A stretch of DNA of 52,853 nt from Methanothermobacter tenebrarum (GTDB lineage Archaea > Methanobacteriota > Methanobacteria > Methanobacteriales > DSM-23052). Where the stretch lies: positions 1 through 52,853 of the forward strand of contig NZ_QLOE01000011.1 in the NCBI RefSeq assembly GCF_003264935.1. Reading direction: 5' to 3'. Position numbers and translations under genes: made by a program. Position 1 is the stretch's first letter. The number at the start of each line of letters is the position of its first letter. The notes under the pieces were generated by a model. It saw nothing but the letters and a program-made list of their open reading frames with translations. It was not told the origin of the DNA and searched no databases. Positions 40,491 through 51,561 of this stretch are shown here, in pieces.

Positions 40491-42031
40491 GAAGAATTCT
40501 TGAGTGGTACCATCCCCTGGATAAAAATAAACTGGCTTATATTATCCCTTCATTGGTTATCTTCATAATCTGTCTTTGGACAACCCTAAACTATAAATGG
40601 CCACTTGGATGGGATATCTTTTATCATATACACCTTGCACAGATTTATATGAGTAAGGGTTTCACCTTCTTTGACCCTCTTTATAATGTACCTGGAGGCA
40701 GGCTCATCAATTATCCCCCACTTTTCCACCTTTTATTAGCTTTTTTCTCCTTAATTTCGGGTTGGAGCCCATTCGAGATTGCAAGGATCATGCAACCATT
40801 CTTCGCGGCTTTTATAGTCTTATCAATTACTATTATAGGCGCGCGCTTCTATAATAGGCTTGCAGGGGTTTTTGCCGGGATTCTCCTAATCTCGGCTTTT
40901 ATAGCTACGAGGATAATTTTACCATTACCAGAGAACATGGCACTGATATTTTTACCAGTTAGCATCTATTTTTATTATAAGTCCATTAAAATTCCCAGAT
41001 TAAAATTTGCATGTGCTTCAGGGGCTTTAATGGGGATTATAGCACTTATACATCCAGCAGCCACGCTTTGCCTTTTCATTTCAATCACATTCATAACATT
41101 TAGTTTACTAGTGGCTGCTTTAAAAGGGGGTATTAACCTTAAGACTGTGATATCTGATTATGGGATTTTCATTTTGACTGGTTTTATTATTGCAAGTGTT
41201 TGGTGGTTGCCCTCATTGTATCTTAAAAGCCTTGGAGCCTCTGGGGGGGTTGCAACAGCTCTGCCAATTTCCGTGAGGACTAGTATCTTGAATTATCCGA
41301 AGGCCCTAGGTTATCTTGTCTGTGGTTTTGCTATTATAGGATTGGCCCGGGCCCATAAAGGTTTTGGTTTGAGGGATCTTTTTATCATATCATGGATCTT
41401 TTCGATGTTTTTACTCTCGAAGGCTTATTATTTTGGAATTAATGTCATCTCATATAGGGTTCTTATTTATATCTTGTTGCCTTTATCTATATTGGCCGGT
41501 TCTGGTTTAGAATTTGCTTTCAGAGCTTTTAGAGAAATGAATAAAAGTGCTGCTAGTGTCTTTTTAATTTTAATTTTTTCATTTTCATTATTCCAGGGTG
41601 TTGCGAATTTTTCAAGTTCGAAGATTGCTGATTTTGGCGTTTTAACAGCCTATGGGAAGGTTTCTATTGCACCGCCCACAGAGGGGGAAGTGGAGCTTGC
41701 TGAATGGTTTGAAGAAGAGGCTGACAAGCCCAAAGTTGCATCGTTTTCAAATTATTATACTGGGATTTTTATAATGGCTTATTCAAGACAACCTGTTAAT
41801 CCCTTGTTAGAACATTCTCAGGGGATCCCAAGGGAGGATGAGCTTCGCAAGGACAGTATAGGGTATCTTGTATATGATAAAAGGTTGAGAATGTATGATA
41901 ATCTTCCATTTGCATGTTCTAAGAATCTTTTATACTACAATCCTAATATGGTTAATTTAAGTGATTTGGGCTGTGATTATCTAGAGAAGGTTTATGAGAA
42001 TGAGGAGTTTGTAGTTTATGCGGTAATCTAA
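40481..42031 (+). CDS. GT-C-like polytopic membrane protein
   Basis: 516 aa, about 11-12 membrane helices. The first loop GWDIFYHIHLAQIYMSKGFT with an acidic residue and histidine after helix 1, then LINYPPLFHLLLAFFSLISG, resembles GT-C lipid-linked glycosyltransferases such as STT3 and PMT families. After the last helix, ~100 hydrophilic residues (EVELAEWFEEEADKPKVASF, IPREDELRKDSIGYLVYDKR) form an extracellular domain. It would move sugars from a polyprenyl carrier; acceptor unknown. GGTGA precedes ATG 40481, within the helicase stop region (10-bp overlap). Converges on nrdJ with a 4-bp overlap. Confidence 0.8.
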   Translation: MSMRRILEWYHPLDKNKLAYIIPSLVIFIICLWTTLNYKWPLGWDIFYHIHLAQIYMSKGFTFFDPLYNVPGGRLINYPPLFHLLLAFFSLISGWSPFEIARIMQPFFAAFIVLSITIIGARFYNRLAGVFAGILLISAFIATRIILPLPENMALIFLPVSIYFYYKSIKIPRLKFACASGALMGIIALIHPAATLCLFISITFITFSLLVAALKGGINLKTVISDYGIFILTGFIIASVWWLPSLYLKSLGASGGVATALPISVRTSILNYPKALGYLVCGFAIIGLARAHKGFGLRDLFIISWIFSMFLLSKAYYFGINVISYRVLIYILLPLSILAGSGLEFAFRAFREMNKSAASVFLILIFSFSLFQGVANFSSSKIADFGVLTAYGKVSIAPPTEGEVELAEWFEEEADKPKVASFSNYYTGIFIMAYSRQPVNPLLEHSQGIPREDELRKDSIGYLVYDKRLRMYDNLPFACSKNLLYYNPNMVNLSDLGCDYLEKVYENEEFVVYAVI

Positions 42032-44445
42032 TTTGGACAGGTCATGTCACGGCATGTACCAGCATATTCGATGGATTCTGGGAACTTTAGAACCTCCCTT
42101 TTTTTACTCCCATAACGATAGACTGTTATGCCTTTGCATCCGAGTTTATAGGCTGCTTTGAAAATCCTCTCCACATCTTTTGGTTTTGCACTTGGCGGGA
42201 GGTTCACTGTTTTTGAAACAGCATTGTCCACGTGTTTCTGGAATGTTGCCTGGATTTTCACATGGAAGATTGGATCTATTTCATGGGCTGTTACAAAAAG
42301 ACGTTTTATATCAGCTGGTATACCCTTAATCCTTCTAATGGATCCTTCCTTGGCGATTCTTTCCATGAGTTCTTTATCATAGAATCCTCTTTTCTTCGCC
42401 TCAACCTCGAAGAGTGGGTTTACATCTACAAGTTTTCTGTCGATAATCTCCCTTATGAATGATACGGCAAATATAGGTTCTATGCTACTTGTAACACCTG
42501 CTATTATGCTGAGCGAACCTGTTGGGGCTATGGTTGTGAGTGTGGCGTTCCTCATATAATCAAAACCTTCCTGGTACCATCTACTATCCTTGAATGCTGG
42601 GAATGAGCCCCTTTCAAGTGCCAGTTCCATTGAAGCTTTCTGGGCTTCAACTTTTATATGTGACATGATTTTATCAGCTACTTGGAGGGCGGATTTGGAA
42701 TTGTAGGGTATCTCTAATTTTATTAGCATGTCAGCGAATCCCATAACACCGAGGCCGATCTTACGGGTCTTTTTTGTAGTTTCTTCGATTTTTTTTATGG
42801 GGTAATTGTTAACATCGATTACGTTATCAAGGAAATGAACCGCTATTTTAACTGTTCTTGATAATTTTTCCCAGTTTATTTTACCGTTCTCTACCATGAG
42901 TTTAAGGTTTATTGATCCAAGGTTACATGATTCATATGGTAGTAGGGGTTGTTCCCCGCAATTGTGCACATAGAATCCGTTGGCATCAAAAGCATTTACA
43001 CCAGGGACTTGGATATCATAGACTGTCTCTATAGTATCTGGTATTATATCTTTAACGGTTGCAAAGGCTCCTTTGGGTTTAACCATTTCTAGTCTGTATT
43101 GTGATGAATCTTCCCGGATCTTTGTGTATATCCCTGATCGTAGGAGCATCCTTTGCAATGTTTTCGCGATTCCAATATCTCCCTCAAATAATATTCTATT
43201 TGGATTAGAGTCGAGAAGGCCTTTGAATAATCCTATGTAGAATCTTGATGAAGCTTTTTCCATTTCATCTGTGATTTTCAAGCCCTCTTCATTGATTGCG
43301 AGGCCCGTGAGGTAACCATCATCCTCCGTGAATTTACCATCCCATTCTAAACTTTTATGCTCATTTAGGACTATTTTATCCCCTATTTTTAGTTCTGATA
43401 ATCTTCTCCATTCAAGTTCGCCATCAGAGGACAATCTGAGGATCCTATGATCTGCTGTGAGGCGTAGGTTGAAGCCTTCAACTGTTTCTAGTCTATATAA
43501 TCTTTTTGCACCGGTTGGGAAGAATCCCGTATATGATTTCCATTCTCTGCCGTTTAATATTATATTACAAGTTTTTCCTGTTAATTCTTTGACTTGTCTT
43601 GGGCCATTGGATGTCATCACCCATGTTTCTGGGCCAACACAAGGGTTTGTGGCTTCTATGCTACCTAGGGCTGGGGTGGGGTTTGTCCTATTTATCGCGT
43701 CCTTGAATAGTATTCCTGGGTCGCCTCTTTTCCATGCCATTTTAACCATCCTATTAAATATTTCTCTGGCCGGCACTGAAGCAGTGACTTCTCCTGTACG
43801 TGGATTTATGAGTTCATATTCAATATTGGAGTCTATACCATCCATGAAACTATCGGTCACCATCACTGAAAGGTTAAAGTTGCTGAATGCGCCCTCTTCT
43901 TTTTTTGCTTCTATAAATTCGATAATGTCTGGATGGTTAACATCTAATATGCCCATGTTGGCCCCTCTTCTCCTTCCACCTTGTTTTATAACTTCTGTCG
44001 CGACATCAAATATTCTCATGAATGATACTGGGCCAGAGGCGACGCCCATGGTTGAGCCTACAATGTCTCCTTTAGGTCTGAGATGGGAGAATGAGAAGCC
44101 GACTCCGCCACCTGATTTGTGGATGAGTGCCATGTATTTAAGTGCGTCGAATATGCTGTCCATTGAGTCTTCTATGGGTATGACGAAGCATGCTGATAGT
44201 TGGTTTATTGGGGTGCCAGCGTTCATTAGGGTTGGTGAATTTGGAAGGAATTCGAGTTTGCTCATTATATCATAGAATTTTTTTGCTGTGGTTTCAGCGT
44301 CGCCACCATATTTTTCTTCTGCCTGTGCAACTGCAAGGGCAACTCTCCTGAACATTCCCTTGGGGGTTTCTAATATTTTCCCTTTTTCGTCTCTGAGGAG
44401 ATATCTTTCCTTGAGGACTTTCAAGGCGTTTTGGGTTAATTTCAT
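42028..44445 (-). CDS. Adenosylcobalamin-dependent (class II) ribonucleotide reductase, intein-containing precursor
   Basis: 805 aa precursor; 578 aa after splicing. Makes deoxyribonucleotides with a B12-derived radical. N-extein 1-268: LEFLPNSPTLMNAGTPINQL, first active-site Cys in SACFVIPIEDS, KSGGGVGFSFSHLRPKGD, GGRRRGANMGILDVNHPDII. The intein (residues 269-495) interrupts NP/CGEQPLLPYESCNLGSI, a conserved site carrying active-site cysteines, so activity depends on splicing. C-extein 496-805: GLGVMGFADMLIKLEIPYNS, TIAPTGSLSIIAGVTSSIEP, C-terminal CRDMTC pair that reduces the active site. No ATP-cone at the N terminus. It is third in a PUA-arfB-nrdJ minus-strand set (26-bp gap). Confidence 0.95.
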   Translation of the reverse strand: MKLTQNALKVLKERYLLRDEKGKILETPKGMFRRVALAVAQAEEKYGGDAETTAKKFYDIMSKLEFLPNSPTLMNAGTPINQLSACFVIPIEDSMDSIFDALKYMALIHKSGGGVGFSFSHLRPKGDIVGSTMGVASGPVSFMRIFDVATEVIKQGGRRRGANMGILDVNHPDIIEFIEAKKEEGAFSNFNLSVMVTDSFMDGIDSNIEYELINPRTGEVTASVPAREIFNRMVKMAWKRGDPGILFKDAINRTNPTPALGSIEATNPCVGPETWVMTSNGPRQVKELTGKTCNIILNGREWKSYTGFFPTGAKRLYRLETVEGFNLRLTADHRILRLSSDGELEWRRLSELKIGDKIVLNEHKSLEWDGKFTEDDGYLTGLAINEEGLKITDEMEKASSRFYIGLFKGLLDSNPNRILFEGDIGIAKTLQRMLLRSGIYTKIREDSSQYRLEMVKPKGAFATVKDIIPDTIETVYDIQVPGVNAFDANGFYVHNCGEQPLLPYESCNLGSINLKLMVENGKINWEKLSRTVKIAVHFLDNVIDVNNYPIKKIEETTKKTRKIGLGVMGFADMLIKLEIPYNSKSALQVADKIMSHIKVEAQKASMELALERGSFPAFKDSRWYQEGFDYMRNATLTTIAPTGSLSIIAGVTSSIEPIFAVSFIREIIDRKLVDVNPLFEVEAKKRGFYDKELMERIAKEGSIRRIKGIPADIKRLFVTAHEIDPIFHVKIQATFQKHVDNAVSKTVNLPPSAKPKDVERIFKAAYKLGCKGITVYRYGSKKREVLKFPESIEYAGTCRDMTCPN
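42961..43641 (-). mobile_element. Intein in NrdJ with degenerate endonuclease
   Basis: 227 aa. N-terminal splice block starts with Cys1 (CVGPETWVMTSNGPRQVKEL); block B has the T-x-x-H in LRLTADHRILRL (Thr62, His65); the C-terminal block is VYDIQVPGVNAFDANGFYVH with His226-Asn227, then Cys +1 of the extein. All catalytic splicing residues are present. Between them, residues 110-120 (YLTGLAINEEG) and 134-148 (FYIGLFKGLLDSNPN) sit where LAGLIDADG motifs belong, but the acidic residues and glycines are altered, so homing activity is probably lost. M. thermautotrophicus has a 134-aa mini-intein in its reductase; this copy is about 93 aa longer. Confidence 0.93.
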
Positions 44446-44471
44446 TGGGGTGCACCTATCTTATGGGGGGT

Positions 44472-45179
44472 TTAATCATCTAGTAATAATTTTATGTCTT
44501 TTATAATATCTTCTAGGGCTTCTTCTAGGAGTGATTTTCCAAGTATTGGATCTGCATTAATACCCTCATTTTCTAGTTGTTTTGCACTTTCATCTATTTT
44601 TTTGTCCCGTTCACGAGCTTCTTTTAGGCCTATCATCCCTATCTCCGGATATTCTCTAATGTTTTCACATTCTCGGAGTCTTTTGGGGTCTGTTATCCCT
44701 AGGATTAGGCCTATTGAAAGTTCACCGGATCCGGCGTGTGGGCCTTCTATTTCAACTATCCTGTTATTTAATTTTATCTTTATTCCGGTTTCTTCTGCGA
44801 TGGTGGGTAGATATTTTTTTATTTTTGTGTTGCCTCCGTGTCCATTCACTATAAGAACCTTTTGGATTTTCAGGGATCTTTTTGCACATTTTAGGATTGG
44901 TTTTAGGTGTTTGTCAACGAGTTCTATGGGTTTTATGTGTATTCCATGTTTTATATATGGGTGTTCTGTTGCGGCATAGATTATGCCTAGGAATTTTGCC
45001 CCTGTCCTATTACTTGCTTCAAGGGCGAGGTATGAAGCGATTTTGGCGTCTGTATCTATGGGAAGTGCCGGGCCATGGTTTTCGAGGTGGGATCCTATGG
45101 CGAGTATTCCTATCTTGTGGATCTCGGGTGATATTATGTTACCTGAATCATAATTTAATCTTATATTTTTAGATTCCAT
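44472..45179 (-). CDS. arfB: FAPy deformylase ArfB (creatininase family)
   Basis: 235 aa. Family of creatininase-like metal hydrolases: [20 protein letters not shown] (Glu, His, Asp ligands), [49 protein letters not shown] (Glu). In methanogens this subgroup is the 2-amino-5-formylamino-6-ribosylaminopyrimidinone 5'-phosphate deformylase of riboflavin and F420 synthesis. Length fits that enzyme better than creatininase (~260). The SD GGAGAT lies inside the upstream PUA gene, which it overlaps by 19 bp. Confidence 0.85.
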   Translation of the reverse strand: MESKNIRLNYDSGNIISPEIHKIGILAIGSHLENHGPALPIDTDAKIASYLALEASNRTGAKFLGIIYAATEHPYIKHGIHIKPIELVDKHLKPILKCAKRSLKIQKVLIVNGHGGNTKIKKYLPTIAEETGIKIKLNNRIVEIEGPHAGSGELSIGLILGITDPKRLRECENIREYPEIGMIGLKEARERDKKIDESAKQLENEGINADPILGKSLLEEALEDIIKDIKLLLDD

Positions 45180-45637
45180 ATTTTATCTCCGATATAATGT
45201 ATGTTTTTTATTGCTTTCCCTTTTCTGTTTTTTACCATGGAAGGGCCATCTATTAGACTCACTCCTATTGTTATAGGCTTTTTGTACTTTTCATCTACTA
45301 CTATTACCAGGTCTCCTTTTTTTATCTTGGGGTCTGCATCGACTATACCTGGACTCATCACATCAGCACCATTTGTAAGGAATTTAACAGCCCCCATATC
45401 AACTATAACACGATTAGATTTTATACTAGTTTTGAGGGCTCCTTTGAGGGTGGGGAAAGGCTTGTTATCGACTAACATGATTAATGGTTCGCCATCAATT
45501 AATATTAAAGGGTAAGGTTCTGCTTCGAGGAATTCTATTATTGCTTTTTCTGGGATTAGATCAGAATAGTCGGCTAATCCTTCTTTTATCTTTTTAGCCT
45601 CCCTTTTTTTCAGATGGTATCTTCTTTTCACCTTCAA
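45161..45637 (-). CDS. PUA-domain RNA-binding protein (MCT-1/Tma20-like)
   Basis: 158 aa. The N-terminal ~75 residues ([40 protein letters not shown]) are a DUF1947-type domain and the C-terminal half is a [58 protein letters not shown]. This is the architecture of eukaryotic MCT-1/Tma20, which acts in translation initiation and ribosome recycling; an archaeal role there is inference. The start is TTG with GGTGAGG 4 bp upstream. First gene of the PUA-arfB-nrdJ set. Confidence 0.88.
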   Translation of the reverse strand: MKVKRRYHLKKREAKKIKEGLADYSDLIPEKAIIEFLEAEPYPLILIDGEPLIMLVDNKPFPTLKGALKTSIKSNRVIVDMGAVKFLTNGADVMSPGIVDADPKIKKGDLVIVVDEKYKKPITIGVSLIDGPSMVKNRKGKAIKNIHYIGDKIWNLKI

Positions 45638-46562
<925 letters not shown>

Positions 46563-46611
46563 TGTTAATAGGAAATATTTAAAAGCTTATTTTTCAGGAG
46601 GGATTCAACCC

Positions 46612-46794
46612 ATGAAAGGCACTCCATCATTTGGTAAAAGGAATAAGAGTCTTCATATAAGATGTAGACGTTGTGGAAGAAACGCTTATCATATACGTAA
46701 GAAGGTATGTGCTGCTTGCGGATTTGGAAGATCCAAGAGGATAAGACGTTATAGTTGGCAGAATAAGAAAGTTAATGGTCGAAGGTTGAAATAA
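46612..46794 (+). CDS. rpl37e: 50S ribosomal protein eL37
   Basis: 60 aa, the family size. [20 protein letters not shown] is diagnostic; the zinc finger is [10 protein letters not shown] plus [10 protein letters not shown] (two CxxC), followed by a basic tail [19 protein letters not shown]. Part of the large subunit in archaea and eukaryotes only. AGGAGGGAT precedes the ATG. The next start codon follows its TAA directly. Confidence 0.97.
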   Translation: MKGTPSFGKRNKSLHIRCRRCGRNAYHIRKKVCAACGFGRSKRIRRYSWQNKKVNGRRLK

Positions 46795-47634
46795 ATGTTA
46801 GATAATCGCGGCCCCATTGATGTTCGTATAATTGTTGAGGGAGCATCTGACGTGGAGAGTGTTTCAAAGGCTCTTCAAGATGTTTCGTTAGGCTCTGAGT
46901 ATCATATCACAATCTCTTCGATAATACCAACCACTAGCCTAGAAATAGCTAAAAGGGCCGTTGAAGGCGCTGATATAGTGCTCATAGCCACGGATGCTGA
47001 TGCTACTGGCAGAGAACTTGCAGAGAAGTTCCAGAAAAGCCTTAAGGGGAATGTGGGGCACGTTGAAAGGGTGAAATTACCCTATGGCCATGATGTAGAA
47101 TATATTGACCCCCGGCTCATGATGGAAGAGATAAAAAATGCTATTATAAGAGCCGGTTTATCCTCAATCGCAAACATAAGAAAACTAAGAAAACTTGAAG
47201 AAAAAGTGCTCCAATTCAAGTCTGAAATAGATGAATTAGCCAATGAAAACAGCACATTAAAAGATGAGAACAACAGATTATCAAATGAATTGGAGAAAAT
47301 CATAGAAGAGAAGGAGGAATTGAACTCTAAATTAGAGGAATTAGAAGAGAAGTTCACCAACCTTCAGGAAGACTACCGGAAAATTAAGGAAAAATACAAG
47401 GAACTTAAAAGTAAAAGCTTCCTTGAAATGTTTCCCCTACATGAATTATGGAAAGACCTCTTTGATGAAGAACTTGAAGATGAAGAGAAGATTGTAAAAG
47501 TGGCGGATACTCTTAAATCCGAAAATCTGATCATAGGACAAGGTCATATTGCAGCACCCTCAAAAGAGGATGCGATAGCTTGTTTGAGAACCATAAGGAC
47601 AATCCTATTTTTAATGAGCAGGACAGAAGAGTGA
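46795..47634 (+). CDS. Toprim domain protein with long coiled coil
   Basis: 279 aa. Residues ~1-125: a Toprim domain with the glutamate in VRIIVEGASDVESVSKALQD and the D-x-D in IVLIATDADATGRELAEKF. Residues ~140-215: an unbroken heptad-rich coiled coil (LEEKVLQFKSEIDELANENS, ELEKIIEEKEELNSKLEELE). The C-terminal ~60 residues form a small globular part. Toprim domains act in topoisomerases, primases, RNase M5 and OLD nucleases; which applies is unknown. Its ATG abuts the eL37 TAA and uses AGGTTGA within that gene, so it is co-translated with SmAP-eL37, hinting at RNA or ribosome work. Confidence 0.85.
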   Translation: MLDNRGPIDVRIIVEGASDVESVSKALQDVSLGSEYHITISSIIPTTSLEIAKRAVEGADIVLIATDADATGRELAEKFQKSLKGNVGHVERVKLPYGHDVEYIDPRLMMEEIKNAIIRAGLSSIANIRKLRKLEEKVLQFKSEIDELANENSTLKDENNRLSNELEKIIEEKEELNSKLEELEEKFTNLQEDYRKIKEKYKELKSKSFLEMFPLHELWKDLFDEELEDEEKIVKVADTLKSENLIIGQGHIAAPSKEDAIACLRTIRTILFLMSRTEE

Positions 47635-47658
47635 TAAACAGTGGGGGGAGAATCTAAG

Positions 47659-49026
47659 TTGAAGGACAAATGTGGTATAGTGGGCATATACTCTTCTGAT
47701 AAGAACAAAAATATAGCCCCCCACATTTATTATGGACTCTACGCACTCCAACATCGCGGACAAGAATCAGCAGGGATATCAACTTCGGATGGCAAAAGGT
47801 TCTACACACACAAGGGGATGGGATTAGTATATGAAGTCTTCAACGGCAAAAAATTGAAAAAACTCAAAGGTAACATTGGAATCGGACATGTAAGATACTC
47901 CACAACAGGAAAATCCAGGATAGAAAATTCACAACCATTCCATAATAAAATAGACGGCTTAGATATTGCCATAGCCCACAATGGGGACATAATAAACTCA
48001 AGGGAACTTCGAAGAGAATTGGAAAAGGAAGGCTACACCTTCAAATCAACCACAGATTCCGAGGTTATCAGTTACTTGATCAGGAGGGAATATCAAAAGG
48101 ACAACAACATGATAAAAGCCATTGAAAGAACATCAAAACAGCTCATAGGATCATACTCCCTCGTAATACTCTTTAACCATGAATTATATGTTGTAAGAGA
48201 CCCCCTAGGAATAAAACCATTAGCATTAGCAGAGAAGGATAGTACAAGGATGGTGGCATCCGAGAGCGTGGCATTCGATGTTATAGGCGCCGAATACCAA
48301 AGAGACGTCAAACCAGGGGAAATAATCCACCTAAACAATGAAGAGTCACATATCATCAAAGGCTCCGAGAAAATGAGAAGAGCCCACTGCATGTTCGAAT
48401 ACGTATATTTCGCACGACCAGACAGCATCATCGACGGCAGAAACGTCTACGAAGTAAGATTAAAAATAGGAAGAGCACTCTACAGAGAACACCCAGTAGA
48501 CGTGGACGTGGTGATGCCAGTACCAGACTCCGCCATAACAGCCGCAATTGGCTACTCGCGAGAATCAGGGATACCCTATGGTGAAGGCCTTATAAAGAAC
48601 CGTTATGTAGGCCGCACGTTCATCATGCCAACCCAAGAAGAAAGAGAGACCGCAGTCAAACTCAAAATGAACCCTATAAAATCAGAACTCAAAAACAAGA
48701 GGATAGTGCTAATAGATGATAGTATAGTCCGGGGCACAACATCCAAAGCCCTCATAGACGTCCTTAAAGGGGCTGGAGCACGTGAAATACACCTTAGGAT
48801 AGGATGCCCCCCTATAAAATCGCCTTGTTATTATGGTATTGCAATGGCAACAAAAAAGGAACTTATAGCATCCAATAAAACAATCAAAGAAATAAGGGAC
48901 ATACTAGGCGTCGACTCACTAGGTTATCTGAGCATAAAATCCCTAGTGGAGGCTATTGGCATCAGCAAAGAAGATCTGTGCACCGGATGCCTCGATGGAA
49001 AATATCCCACCCCCATACCACTTTAA
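47659..49026 (+). CDS. purF: Amidophosphoribosyltransferase
   Basis: About 455 aa. First committed step of purine synthesis: PRPP + glutamine to phosphoribosylamine. N-terminal glutaminase with Cys shortly after the start, (M)[17 protein letters not shown], preceded by three residues that would be removed; [52 protein letters not shown] motif is [21 protein letters not shown]-terminal cysteines ([11 protein letters not shown]) with the upstream [14 protein letters not shown] fit the 4Fe-4S ligands of Fe-S type PurF. The frame opens at GTG 47641, but GGGGGGAGAAT then TTG 47659 gives the usual N terminus. Confidence 0.97.
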   Translation: MKDKCGIVGIYSSDKNKNIAPHIYYGLYALQHRGQESAGISTSDGKRFYTHKGMGLVYEVFNGKKLKKLKGNIGIGHVRYSTTGKSRIENSQPFHNKIDGLDIAIAHNGDIINSRELRRELEKEGYTFKSTTDSEVISYLIRREYQKDNNMIKAIERTSKQLIGSYSLVILFNHELYVVRDPLGIKPLALAEKDSTRMVASESVAFDVIGAEYQRDVKPGEIIHLNNEESHIIKGSEKMRRAHCMFEYVYFARPDSIIDGRNVYEVRLKIGRALYREHPVDVDVVMPVPDSAITAAIGYSRESGIPYGEGLIKNRYVGRTFIMPTQEERETAVKLKMNPIKSELKNKRIVLIDDSIVRGTTSKALIDVLKGAGAREIHLRIGCPPIKSPCYYGIAMATKKELIASNKTIKEIRDILGVDSLGYLSIKSLVEAIGISKEDLCTGCLDGKYPTPIPL

Positions 49027-49057
49027 ATAGTGAAATTATTTTCACCCTGGTGAGTTT

Positions 49058-50245
49058 ATGGTCGAACTTTTAGCACCTGCCAGAGATTTCCCCTCAATCT
49101 CTGCAGCCCTTAAAAATGGTGCCGACGCAATCTATATTGGCATGGAAGGTTGTAACTTACGTGCTAACATATCCAATTTCAGCCTAGAGGAGATAAAAGA
49201 AGCCACTAAGATAATCCATGACAACAACGCAAGGGTATATGTTTGTACAAATACCATCCTCAAGGACAAGGATCTTGAAGATCTAGAATCGAAACTACCA
49301 TCACTACACAGCTTTGAAGTAGACGCCGTAATAGTATCAGATCTCGGAGCCATTGACCTGGCCATAGATAATGGGCTTAACGTCCATGTAAGCGTCCAAG
49401 CCAACATATCCAATACTAGAAGTTTGAATGTGCTCAAAAAAATAGGGGCAAAAAGGGTTATATTATCAAGGGAACTGTCACTTGATGAGATAAAAGAGAT
49501 CGTGAAGAAATCCCCCTTGGAGGTTGAGGTCTTCGTTCATGGAGCCCTTTGCATGGCAATATCTGGGCGCTGCCTCCTAAGCTACTACCTTTATGGTAAA
49601 AGTGCGAATAATGGGGAATGCCTCCAACCATGCAGAAAACCATGGAAGCTAACATCAGAAGATGAGACACTAATACTAGAATCTGGCCAAGGGAATATCA
49701 AAACTTATATTTTAAGTCCAAGAGACCTTTGCATGATAAAACATATACCTTCATTGATTGATGCTGGCATCCACGCCCTTAAAATCGAGGGGAGGGCAAG
49801 ACCAGCAGACTATGTTGCAACAGTAACACGAGTTTACAGAGAAGCTATAAACTCCCACCTTCAAGGTTCATGGAAATTCAAAAAAGAATGGATAGATGAA
49901 CTTAGAAAAGTATTCAACAGAGGATTCGAAGAAGGCTTCTACTTTAAAAAACCAAAACAAGGCCCTCCACAGAACCAAGCTAAGTATGTTAAAAAGGACA
50001 TAGGCCAAGTCCTAAATTATTATAGGAAAGTTGGCGCGGCTGAAATCAGACTCTGGGACAAAATCAAGATAGGAGATGAGATAATAATCCAAGGGAAAAC
50101 CACAGGTTCATTAACAGATAAGGTCAAATCATTACAGATAAATGGAAGGGACGTTAAAAAAGCCGAAAAATGCAGAGTCGGGGTCAAAGTAAAAAGTAGG
50201 GTAAGACCCGGAGATTTGGTATATAAAAGAGTAAAAAGAGAATAG
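49058..50245 (+). CDS. Peptidase U32 family protein
   Basis: 395 aa. [60 protein letters not shown] and the family signature [20 protein letters not shown], then [29 protein letters not shown]. The conserved cysteines may bind an Fe-S cluster. Bacterial relatives (TrhP, RlhA) hydroxylate tRNA or rRNA; others were described as collagenases. An RNA-modification role is the better guess beside translation genes. Start ATG with GGTGAG 3-5 bp upstream. Confidence 0.9.
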   Translation: MVELLAPARDFPSISAALKNGADAIYIGMEGCNLRANISNFSLEEIKEATKIIHDNNARVYVCTNTILKDKDLEDLESKLPSLHSFEVDAVIVSDLGAIDLAIDNGLNVHVSVQANISNTRSLNVLKKIGAKRVILSRELSLDEIKEIVKKSPLEVEVFVHGALCMAISGRCLLSYYLYGKSANNGECLQPCRKPWKLTSEDETLILESGQGNIKTYILSPRDLCMIKHIPSLIDAGIHALKIEGRARPADYVATVTRVYREAINSHLQGSWKFKKEWIDELRKVFNRGFEEGFYFKKPKQGPPQNQAKYVKKDIGQVLNYYRKVGAAEIRLWDKIKIGDEIIIQGKTTGSLTDKVKSLQINGRDVKKAEKCRVGVKVKSRVRPGDLVYKRVKRE

Positions 50246-50254
50246 GTGAGAAAT

Positions 50255-50731
50255 TTGATAAAAGTAGAAGATGCGATGCAAAAAAATGTTATAACGATCA
50301 AAAACGACATGAAGATAGAAGAAGCCGCTAGAATATTAAGGGAGAATAAGATAAGTGGCGCCCCAGTTATAGACAAGAAGAATAGACTAGTTGGCATGCT
50401 AAGTGAAGGAGACATCATAAGACTCTTGGAAGTACACTCACCCAAATTAAACTTAATATTACCATCACCCCTAGACCTCATAGAACTCCCCATCAGAATG
50501 AAACATGAATATGATGAGATAGTAAAGGGGATAAAAAAGGCATCATTAACATTAGTTGATGAGATAATGACGCGAAAGCTCATCACAGTAAAACCAGACC
50601 AATCAATATCAGATGCTGCTGAACTCATGGACAAGCATAAAATAAAAAGACTACCAGTAGTGGACGATGAAGGCAACCTCATAGGGATCATCACAAGAGG
50701 CGATATTATAGGAGCACTAGTAAAAACATAG
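50255..50731 (+). CDS. Paired CBS domain protein
   Basis: About 158 aa, two CBS domains and no other. CBS 1 at ~1-70: VEDAMQKNVITIKNDMKIEE, SGAPVIDKKNRLVGMLSEGD. CBS 2 at ~95-155: MTRKLITVKPDQSISDAAEL, IKRLPVVDDEGNLIGIITRG. Such pairs bind AMP, ATP or SAM and act as sensors. AGGTGA is followed by TTG 50255; the GTG of the longest frame overlaps that SD. It follows the U32 gene without a gap and precedes cfbC by 17 bp. Confidence 0.9.
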   Translation: MIKVEDAMQKNVITIKNDMKIEEAARILRENKISGAPVIDKKNRLVGMLSEGDIIRLLEVHSPKLNLILPSPLDLIELPIRMKHEYDEIVKGIKKASLTLVDEIMTRKLITVKPDQSISDAAELMDKHKIKRLPVVDDEGNLIGIITRGDIIGALVKT

Positions 50732-50748
50732 ACTGTGAGGTCCCTTAA

Positions 50749-51561
50749 TTGACAAAAAAGATAGCAATCTATGGAAAAGGCGGTATCGGTAAATCAACCA
50801 TCGTCGCTAACATTGCAGCATCCTATTCCCAAGAATACAATGTACTCGTTATAGGCTGCGACCCAAAAGCCGACACCACCAGAACACTATATGGTTCAAG
50901 AATACCCACAGTATTATCTGTTTTAAAGGAAAACAAAGAACCCCGCACTGAAGAGGTAGTATACCATGGCTATAATAATATTTCATGTGTTGAGAGCGGC
51001 GGCCCCGAGCCTGGAGTTGGTTGCGCCGGCCGTGGAGTTATAGTTGCCATGAACCTCCTTGAAAGACTTGGCGTTTTCAAAGAACCCTTTGACGTGATCA
51101 TATATGATGTGCTTGGTGACGTTGTATGTGGGGGCTTCGCAGTACCTTTAAGGGAAGAATTCGCAGACGAAGTCTACATTGTAACATCAGGAGAATACAT
51201 GTCACTATATGCGGCTAATAATATAGCTAAGGGTATAAAAAAGCTTAACAGCAAACTTGGGGGGATAATCTGCAACTGTAAGGGCATCAAGGATGAAGCC
51301 CAGATCGTGGAATCATTCGCGGAGAAAATAGGGTCAAGGGTTATCGGTGTTATACCAAGGAGTGAACTTGTACCTGAAAGCGAAATTGAAGCCATGACTG
51401 TTATAGAAAAATTCCCAGATTCGAAACAGGCCATGGTCTATCATGAACTTGCTAGGAGAATTTATGAAAACAAGGATTTCACGGTACCAGAGCCGCTTAC
51501 CACGGATGAATTTGAAGGATTCTTCAAAGAGCTTAAAAATATGGGATTTTTAGAATTTTAG
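50749..51561 (+). CDS. cfbC: NifH-like reductase CfbC (coenzyme F430 biosynthesis)
   Basis: 270 aa. P-loop IAIYGKGGIGKSTIVANIAA; cysteines for the bridging 4Fe-4S cluster in GVGCAGRGVIVAM and DVVCGGFAVPLR. Methanogen NifH homologues of this short type (group IV) reduce CfbD, which carries out the six-electron reductive cyclisation of Ni-sirohydrochlorin a,c-diamide to F430. No nif genes or cfbD are adjacent, and residues match CfbC better than NifH of diazotrophs. TTG start with GAGGT upstream. Overlaps the convergent DUF123 gene by 12 bp. Confidence 0.85.
   Translation: MTKKIAIYGKGGIGKSTIVANIAASYSQEYNVLVIGCDPKADTTRTLYGSRIPTVLSVLKENKEPRTEEVVYHGYNNISCVESGGPEPGVGCAGRGVIVAMNLLERLGVFKEPFDVIIYDVLGDVVCGGFAVPLREEFADEVYIVTSGEYMSLYAANNIAKGIKKLNSKLGGIICNCKGIKDEAQIVESFAEKIGSRVIGVIPRSELVPESEIEAMTVIEKFPDSKQAMVYHELARRIYENKDFTVPEPLTTDEFEGFFKELKNMGFLEF

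Noticed and set aside
44494-44979. Long antisense frames opposite arfB and other genes (also 43457-44275, 24047-24661)
   Set aside because: Shadows of well-recognised genes; hydrophobic strings follow from the codon use of the sense strand.
50749-51561. Nitrogenase iron protein NifH
   Set aside because: No nif genes nearby, and the sequence suits the F430 maturase CfbC of methanogens.
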